In this document: in pieces, positions 59,625 through 64,000 of the stretch
How the letters are laid out: every line of letters starts with the position of its first letter
Numbering within the stretch: position 1 is the stretch's first letter
NCBI RefSeq assembly: GCF_011601275.1
Contig: NZ_JAAOLY010000022.1
Coordinates: forward strand, 19,655 to 83,654
Source of the DNA: Janthinobacterium lividum
GTDB taxonomy: Bacteria; Pseudomonadota; Gammaproteobacteria; Burkholderiales; Burkholderiaceae_D
Direction: 5' to 3'
DNA length: 64,000 bases
Notes under the pieces: model-generated
Databases searched by the model: none
Told to the model about the DNA's origin: nothing
Seen by the model: the letters and a program-made list of their open reading frames with translations, nothing else
Translations under genes and position numbers: made by a program

Positions 59625-60989
59625 ATGATTTTTACGCACGATACGACGCGGCTGGCCTTGTTGGCCGCCCTGTCCCTCAGTTATGCGGGCGTGTGCCTGG
59701 CGCCCTGGCTGCGCGCGCGCAACAAGCGCCGCGCAGCCGATGCGGCCAAGGCAGCGCTGGCCAACAGCCGGCCCTGGCTGGTGGCGTATGCGAGCCAGAC
59801 GGGCAATGCCGAGGAACTGGCCACGCAAACGGCGCACAGCCTGCAGCTGGCCGGCATTGCCGTGCGCCTGTGCGCGCTGGCCGAACTCACGGCCGCCGAT
59901 CTGCAGCAGGCGGAACGGGCCTTGTTCCTGGTCAGCACCTATGGCGAAGGCGATGCGCCCGACAATGCGGCCGCCTTCATGGGCCGATTGATGACGGGCG
60001 AGCTGGCGCTGCCGCAACTGCATTACGCCGTACTGGCCCTGGGCGACCGCAGCTATGGCCAGTATTGCGGCTTCGGCCGCGCGCTCGATGCCTGGCTGGC
60101 GGGGCAGGGCGCGTCGCGCCTGTTCGAGTGCATCGAAGTCGACCGCAGCGCGAATGCCGCTATCGAACAGTGGTTCCAGCACCTGAGCCACCTGGCCGGC
60201 ACCAGCGATGCGCCCGACTGGAGCGCGCCGGCGTTTGGCGACTGGCGGCTGACGCAGCGGCGCCTGTTGAATCCCGGCAGCGCCGGCGGCGCCATCTATC
60301 ACGTGGAACTGGCGCCAGCAACGGGCAGCTTGCCGGAATGGCAGTCGGGCGACCTGGTGCAGGTGACGGCGCCCGCCGACCCGTCGCAGCCGCGCGAATA
60401 TTCGATCGCCTCGATCCCGCGCGATGGCGGCGTGCACTTGCTGGTGCGCCAGCATGCGCATCCCGATGGCAGCCTGGGCCTGGCCTCGGGCTGGCTCACG
60501 GCGCAGGCCAAGGTCGGCGACGTGGTGCAGCTGCGCTTGCGCCAGCACAAACGCTTCCGCCTGGAAGACAATGCCCAGCGGCCATTGATTTTGATCGGCA
60601 ACGGCAGTGGCATCGCCGGCTTGCGCGGGCATTTGAAATGCCGCGTGTTGGCAGGGCAGCGGCGCAACTGGCTGATCTTTGGCGAACGCAATGTGGCCCA
60701 CGATTTCCATTATCGCGAAGAGATCGAGGGCTGGCACGCCAGCGGCGACTTGCCGCGTCTGGATCTGGCGTTTTCGCGCGACCAGGCGGAGCGGACCTAT
60801 GTGCAGGACCGCCTGCGCGGCAATGCTGACGAAGTCAAGCTGTGGCTGGAGCAGGGCGCGGCCATCTATATTTGCGGCAGCCTGGCCGGCATGGCGGGCG
60901 GCGTCGACCAGGCGCTGCAAGAGATACTGGGCCGGCCCGCACTCGACGCGCTGGCAGCCGAAGGGCGCTACCGGCGCGACGTGTATTAA
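59625..60989 (+). CDS. Membrane-anchored flavodoxin/FAD-NADPH reductase
   Basis: A 454-residue protein like the flavoprotein of sulfite reductase. One N-terminal membrane anchor (LALLAALSLSYAGVCLAPWL) precedes a flavodoxin domain with FMN loop YASQTGNAEELATQTA and STYGEGDAPDNAAAF, then an FAD domain with REYSIASIPRD, and an NADPH domain with ILIGNGSGIAGLRGHLKCRV, WLIFGERN and the terminal YICGSLAGMAGGVDQAL. It would move electrons from NADPH to the membrane PepSY protein. It is the last gene of the Fur-controlled operon, 11 bases after apbE, and is followed by a terminator. Confidence 0.87.
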   Translation: MIFTHDTTRLALLAALSLSYAGVCLAPWLRARNKRRAADAAKAALANSRPWLVAYASQTGNAEELATQTAHSLQLAGIAVRLCALAELTAADLQQAERALFLVSTYGEGDAPDNAAAFMGRLMTGELALPQLHYAVLALGDRSYGQYCGFGRALDAWLAGQGASRLFECIEVDRSANAAIEQWFQHLSHLAGTSDAPDWSAPAFGDWRLTQRRLLNPGSAGGAIYHVELAPATGSLPEWQSGDLVQVTAPADPSQPREYSIASIPRDGGVHLLVRQHAHPDGSLGLASGWLTAQAKVGDVVQLRLRQHKRFRLEDNAQRPLILIGNGSGIAGLRGHLKCRVLAGQRRNWLIFGERNVAHDFHYREEIEGWHASGDLPRLDLAFSRDQAERTYVQDRLRGNADEVKLWLEQGAAIYICGSLAGMAGGVDQALQEILGRPALDALAAEGRYRRDVY

Positions 60990-60990
60990 T

Positions 60991-61020
60991 AAAAAAAGAC
61001 TGGCATGGCCAGTCCTTTTT
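60991..61020. terminator. Bidirectional terminator between two iron operons
   Basis: AAA-GACTGGC-ATG-GCCAGTC-CTTTTT. A seven-base stem with A and T runs on opposite sides lets it end both the rightward flavin operon and the leftward hemP operon. Confidence 0.7.
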
Positions 61021-61044
61021 ACTTGGACAAGTCTGTCTACCTGT

Positions 61045-62274
61045 CTACTGTGGGATATCGGCCAGCGGCGCCGTGTCCATTTCGCCGCTCACTTCCTGCA
61101 AGCCGCGCGCCAGGCTGGAAATGCTGGGGTTGTCGATGAAGACGCAGCGCTTGCCCGTGCGCTTGCAATAATCCTTCACGCGCCAGTAGGCGCTGTGGCT
61201 GATGCAGCCCGTCTGGCATATCACCAGGTCGGCCGCCGCCAGGCTCGAGTCGAGCAGGTTGGCATTGTCTTCCAGGCCGCCGTCGTGGTGGGCAAATTGC
61301 GCGCCGACCCGCTCGATCAGGGCGCGGTAGGTGGCGACATTGCCGCTGCGTCCGCCCACGCACAAGACGCTTTGATCGACGAGGCGGATCGGCATCTTCA
61401 GCTTGCCGCCTGTCGGCACTTCCAGCTTCGGCGCCGGTGGCGGCGCGACAGCGGCCGGGCGCGGCTGGGCCTGTTTCAATTCCACGATTTGCTGGCGCAA
61501 TTCCTTTTCGCGCTCATCCATTTGCGCCAGGCGTTCGACCAGGCGCGTGCGCGATTCCAGCGCGGGGATGGCGGCCTGCAATTGTGCCAGTTCCGCGCGC
61601 AAGCCGTCGATCATGCTGTCCTTGCCGATGGCTTCGGCACGCGTGCGCAGCAGCAAGGCTTCCTGGCGCTCCAGCTCGCCCGTCTTTTCCATCAGCGCGG
61701 CCTGGCTGCGCTGTTGCAGCTTGGCCAGTTCGTGCGTCAGGCGCGCGTTTTCTTCCTGCAAGGCCGTAAATTTTCCCATGTCGGCGCGCACGCAGGCGCC
61801 GGCCTGGTGCTGGATCATGTGCAAGTCGCGGCACATCTGCTCTTCCAGCTCGGCGTCGCAGCGCGGGTGCGTCAGGCCGGCCCAGAAAGCGCCCGACACG
61901 TCGCCGTTGGCGACGGCCGTGCGCCACAGTTGCGCTACCTGCTCCGTCGTCTTGGCGCCGCGAAAGCGCAGGATCACGGGAGCGTAGCGGCGTTCGAGTT
62001 CCTTTTGCAGCGCTTCGGACAGGCGGTTGCGCGCGCCGCATTCCGTCACGGCGCCCACGTGCACTTCGTAGTCGTCGGCCAGCACGCGCCCGCCCGTCAT
62101 CTTGCCCACCAGCTTGCGCAGGTAGCCCAATGGCAAGCCCACGCCGACCAGCGGGCAATGGCAGGTGTGCGACAGTTCCCACAGCCGGCGGCGGCGCGAA
62201 GCGAGCGCGGTCGTTTCCGTGTCGGCGTGGGCGCAATTGCTGATGACGGGCAGGGACTTGTCTTTGTCACACAT
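61045..62274 (-). CDS. Cysteine-rich DUF2325 protein with coiled coil
   Basis: A 409-residue soluble protein. The N-terminal half has many cysteines and histidines (SHTCHCPLVG, ECGARN, HPRCDAELEEQMCRDLHMIQ, ACVRAD), a likely metal-binding region. A coiled coil covers about 175-285 (LQEENARLTHELAKLQQRSQ, MDEREKELRQQIVELKQ). After a Pro/Ala linker comes DUF2325 (VLCVGGRSGNVATYRALIER, HHDGGLEDNANLLDSSLAAA, DLVICQTGCISHSAYWRVKD). The family is thought to bind nucleotides or metals but its role is unknown. It is the last gene of the hemP operon, behind a Fur-like box, which suggests iron- or heme-linked function. Confidence 0.8.
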   Translation of the reverse strand: MCDKDKSLPVISNCAHADTETTALASRRRRLWELSHTCHCPLVGVGLPLGYLRKLVGKMTGGRVLADDYEVHVGAVTECGARNRLSEALQKELERRYAPVILRFRGAKTTEQVAQLWRTAVANGDVSGAFWAGLTHPRCDAELEEQMCRDLHMIQHQAGACVRADMGKFTALQEENARLTHELAKLQQRSQAALMEKTGELERQEALLLRTRAEAIGKDSMIDGLRAELAQLQAAIPALESRTRLVERLAQMDEREKELRQQIVELKQAQPRPAAVAPPPAPKLEVPTGGKLKMPIRLVDQSVLCVGGRSGNVATYRALIERVGAQFAHHDGGLEDNANLLDSSLAAADLVICQTGCISHSAYWRVKDYCKRTGKRCVFIDNPSISSLARGLQEVSGEMDTAPLADIPQ

Positions 62275-62316
62275 GGCGATATCCTGTTGGGCGGTGGGGC
62301 AGTCGTTGAAGAAAAA

Positions 62317-62643
62317 TTATTGCGGCAGGGGCGAGGCAGGGCGCCTGGCGCTCAGCATGCGTGCCAGGCGATCCAGCAAGGTGGTCTTCGGCGGCACGGG
62401 CTGGTGCAGCGCCACCAGGGCGGCCCATTGCTGCGACAGTTGCTGGCAGGTTGCTTGCAGTACGGGGCCCAAGCCGGGCGAGCCGGCCAGCGCTTGCAGA
62501 TGGCGCTCGATGACACCGGCCAGTTTCTCGCAGGGACTGCCCGCATGGTAGTGCGACATCAGGTGCAGCACGGCCGACAGCAGCAATTCAGGTTGCTGGC
62601 CCTGCGGGGAAGAAAGCATCGGGGAAGGTCGTTCGTTCGCCAT
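62317..62643 (-). CDS. Small hypothetical protein of the hemP operon
   Basis: A 108-residue mostly helical protein (LLLSAVLHLMSHYHAGSPCE, KLAGVIERHLQALAGSPGLG) without a known domain. It resembles small helical proteins found beside hemP and DUF2325 genes in related bacteria, but I cannot name it. AGGAG precedes the ATG at 62643. It lies 85 bases after hemP and 42 before the DUF2325 gene on the same strand. Confidence 0.6.
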   Translation of the reverse strand: MANERPSPMLSSPQGQQPELLLSAVLHLMSHYHAGSPCEKLAGVIERHLQALAGSPGLGPVLQATCQQLSQQWAALVALHQPVPPKTTLLDRLARMLSARRPASPLPQ

Positions 62644-62728
62644 CAAACACTCCTGTGCGGTGGTTTGGCTGGCTGCGCGCATGGAGCGCGACTGGCTGGC
62701 GAGTGTGGTGACTGGCTGCCGTGCTGCT

Positions 62729-62926
62729 TCAGGCAGTCAGGATCAGCTTGTTCAATTGGGTAACGCGCAGGCGATAGATCTTGCCGCTGTGCTCAATCTC
62801 CACTTCGCGGCCCTGCTGCAGCAGCGCTTCGCTGGTGATGCGGCGCGCCGGTTGTGCCACGCTGACGGGAGGGCGGACGTGGGCGGTAGCGGCATCCTGG
62901 ATCAAGGCTGGTTTTGAGCTTTGCAT
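62729..62926 (-). CDS. hemP: Hemin uptake protein HemP
   Basis: A 65-residue protein of the HemP family, short iron-regulated proteins needed for expression of heme uptake genes in Burkholderia-type bacteria. The conserved C-terminal core is present: LLQQGREVEIEHSGKIYRLR and VTQLNKLILT. The N-terminal 25 residues are variable. It is the first gene after a Fur-like box. No heme receptor or hmu/hem transport genes lie in the window, so its partner must be elsewhere. Confidence 0.88.
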   Translation of the reverse strand: MQSSKPALIQDAATAHVRPPVSVAQPARRITSEALLQQGREVEIEHSGKIYRLRVTQLNKLILTA

Positions 62927-62949
62927 GTTGGGCTTTCTTTATCTCAGTT

Positions 62950-62968
62950 GAGAATGATTCGTATTTGC
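62950..62968 (-). promoter_or_regulatory. Fur-like box of the hemP operon
   Basis: GAGAATGATTCGTATTTGC on the plus strand matches the 19-base Fur consensus at about 12 positions. It lies 24 bases upstream of the leftward hemP start. The left half (GAGAATGATT) is the stronger half. Confidence 0.65.
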
Positions 62969-63100
62969 ATTATTGTTGAATGTGGCCCGAAAAGCAAGGC
63001 TTATTTGTAGGGAATCCGCGCTTTTTTATGGCGGCACGGCGCCTTGGACGAGGTGGTCGTACAAAGGCGGCCGCTGGCCGGCGTGGAAGGGGGCGGCAGC

Positions 63101-63140
63101 AAAAAAGACCCGGCAAGGCGGTGCGCGCCTTGGCCGGGTC
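63101..63140 (-). terminator. Terminator of the Crp/Fnr gene
   Basis: Stem GACCCGGC / GCCGGGTC, extended by AAGGC/GCCTT pairing, followed on the minus strand by six T. It lies about 40 bases after the regulator stop. The rest of 62973-63178 holds nothing else that I see. Confidence 0.75.
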
Positions 63141-63178
63141 AAGCCTGTGCCAAGCTGGAAAGAAGAGTCGGGATGGCG

Positions 63179-63985
63179 TTAAATCGTGGCCAGCAATTGC
63201 GCCGAGGTGGCTGCCGCGGCGCTGGTGTCGGCCTTGAGCTTGGCGGCGGCCAGTTGCTTGGCGCGCGAGCGCGACGGCGGCAGGCGGCGCAGGGTTTTCA
63301 GGGCGTCCGGATCCTTGATGCCGATGGTGCGCTGGTCAACCGTGATGAGGCCGATTTCATTGAAGGCGGACAGGGTGCGGCTCACCGTTTCCAGTGTCAG
63401 GCCCAGGTAGCTGCCGATTTCATGGCGCGTCATGCGCAGGTTGAACAGCTTGCTCGAGTAGCCCATCTGCGCGAAACGGTCGGCCAGTGAGACGAGGAAG
63501 CGCGCCACGCGGGCTTCGGCGCTGAGGGCGCCCAGCATGCCGATCATGGCCTGTTCGCGCACCAGTTCGCGGCTCATCACGCCGTACATGACATTTTCCA
63601 GTTCCAGGTGAACACGTCCCAGCGCCGTCAGCTTCTTGAACGGCAGCAGGATCAGGTCGCAGTCGGACAGGGCCACCGCTTCCGAGGAGTAATGGCGCGA
63701 GTGGATGCCGTCGACGCCCAGCATGTCGCCCTTCATGGGGAAGCTCAGTACCTGTTCATTGCCGAATTCATCGATGAGCACGGTTTTCAGGAAGCCCGAA
63801 TTGACGATGTACAGGGTGTCGAACGGCTGGCCGATGGTGTGCACGCGCTGGCCCGTCTTGAATTGCACGTGCTGGAACAGCAGTTCGTCGGCGGCGATGG
63901 TGCAGGCACTGGAGATATGCAGCAGGTCGCACACCTCCTTCAGGTTCGACCATAGCCGCCCCTGGCGCTGGCGCCCTGCTTCCAT
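63179..63985 (-). CDS. Crp/Fnr-family regulator, start uncertain
   Basis: A cyclic-nucleotide-fold regulator of at least 268 residues. The sensor domain (about 30-140) has LLFQHVQFKTGQRVHTIGQP and LYIVNSGFLKTVLIDEFGNE. A dimer helix follows, then a helix-turn-helix with MTRHEIGSYLGLTLETVSRT and LSAFNEIGLITV, where E-x2-S-R is the FNR-type contact set (EtvSR). Cysteines at about 19, 28 and 109 do not match the FNR C-x2-C-x5-C cluster, though a nonstandard cluster cannot be ruled out. The C-terminal 40 residues are Ala/Lys-rich. The ATG at 63985 is 15 bases from the window end and the frame stays open, so the true start may lie outside. Confidence 0.82.
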   Translation of the reverse strand: MEAGRQRQGRLWSNLKEVCDLLHISSACTIAADELLFQHVQFKTGQRVHTIGQPFDTLYIVNSGFLKTVLIDEFGNEQVLSFPMKGDMLGVDGIHSRHYSSEAVALSDCDLILLPFKKLTALGRVHLELENVMYGVMSRELVREQAMIGMLGALSAEARVARFLVSLADRFAQMGYSSKLFNLRMTRHEIGSYLGLTLETVSRTLSAFNEIGLITVDQRTIGIKDPDALKTLRRLPPSRSRAKQLAAAKLKADTSAAAATSAQLLATI

Positions 63986-64000
63986 CGGGGAGGAGGGGGC

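Noticed and set aside
1..64000. CRISPR arrays, tRNA or rRNA genes, prophage or insertion sequences
   Set aside because: I found no regularly spaced repeats, no cloverleaf or rRNA-like sequence and no transposase, integrase or phage structural proteins.

Overview
The window looks like a chromosomal segment of a GC-rich betaproteobacterium of the Oxalobacteraceae, most like Janthinobacterium or a close relative. This rests on protein resemblance and on the mix of genes (BamC, RoxA, SlyD, MutS, a CphA pair, HemP, large TonB-dependent receptors). No marker such as rRNA lies in the window, so the genus is an inference. I saw no phage, insertion sequence, CRISPR array, tRNA or rRNA; the segment reads as ordinary chromosome, densely packed with short operons.

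Layout. 1-3.4 kb: the end of bamC, an alanine-rich lipoprotein, roxA and slyD. 3.4-10.4 kb (minus strand): mutS coupled to a degenerate secreted phosphoesterase-like protein, then a Ser/Thr kinase with TPR-like repeats coupled to an unknown protein. 10.6-16.2 kb: a class III aminotransferase, an RpiR-type regulator, a small hypothetical gene and a TonB-dependent receptor of the sugar-uptake type. 16.9-25 kb: a cyanophycin locus, with cphA and a degenerate second copy on the minus strand and, divergently, an ABC exporter and a DUF1854 protein. 25-37 kb: a second TonB-dependent receptor, amn, a TetR regulator with a striking operator, map, a nitrobindin-like protein, a zinc-ribbon/Sel1 membrane protein, an AraC regulator, a DMT exporter and an O-methyltransferase. 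37-46 kb: a free-methionine-sulfoxide reductase, a LysR/aldo-keto reductase pair, and a sensory cluster of CheR, CheB, a response-regulator kinase and a large hybrid kinase. 46-54 kb: recQ followed by the four-gene ligase-associated DNA repair module. 54-56.3 kb: small stress-type genes. 56.4-63 kb: two converging, apparently Fur-controlled operons. 63-64 kb: a Crp/Fnr regulator.

Genes that work together. The 56.4-61 kb operon (PepSY membrane protein, DUF2271, DUF4198, ApbE, flavodoxin/FAD reductase) reads as an iron-regulated electron path from cytosolic NADPH to the periplasm. Its DUF2271 protein carries a D-x-x-S-G-A-T flavinylation motif that the neighbouring ApbE could modify. The opposing hemP operon is also preceded by a Fur-like box and carries a cysteine-rich DUF2325 protein. 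The cyanophycin locus pairs an intact synthetase with a paralogue whose Mur-ligase ATP loop is destroyed and whose last domain is missing.

The least expected non-coding signal is a pair of about 120-bp repeats, one after slyD and one after the first TonB receptor gene. Both lie in the 3' untranslated region in the same sense orientation, and their paired arms differ by compensatory changes, as expected of a structured RNA element. Several starts also look leaderless or overlap operators (roxA, tetR, lysR).
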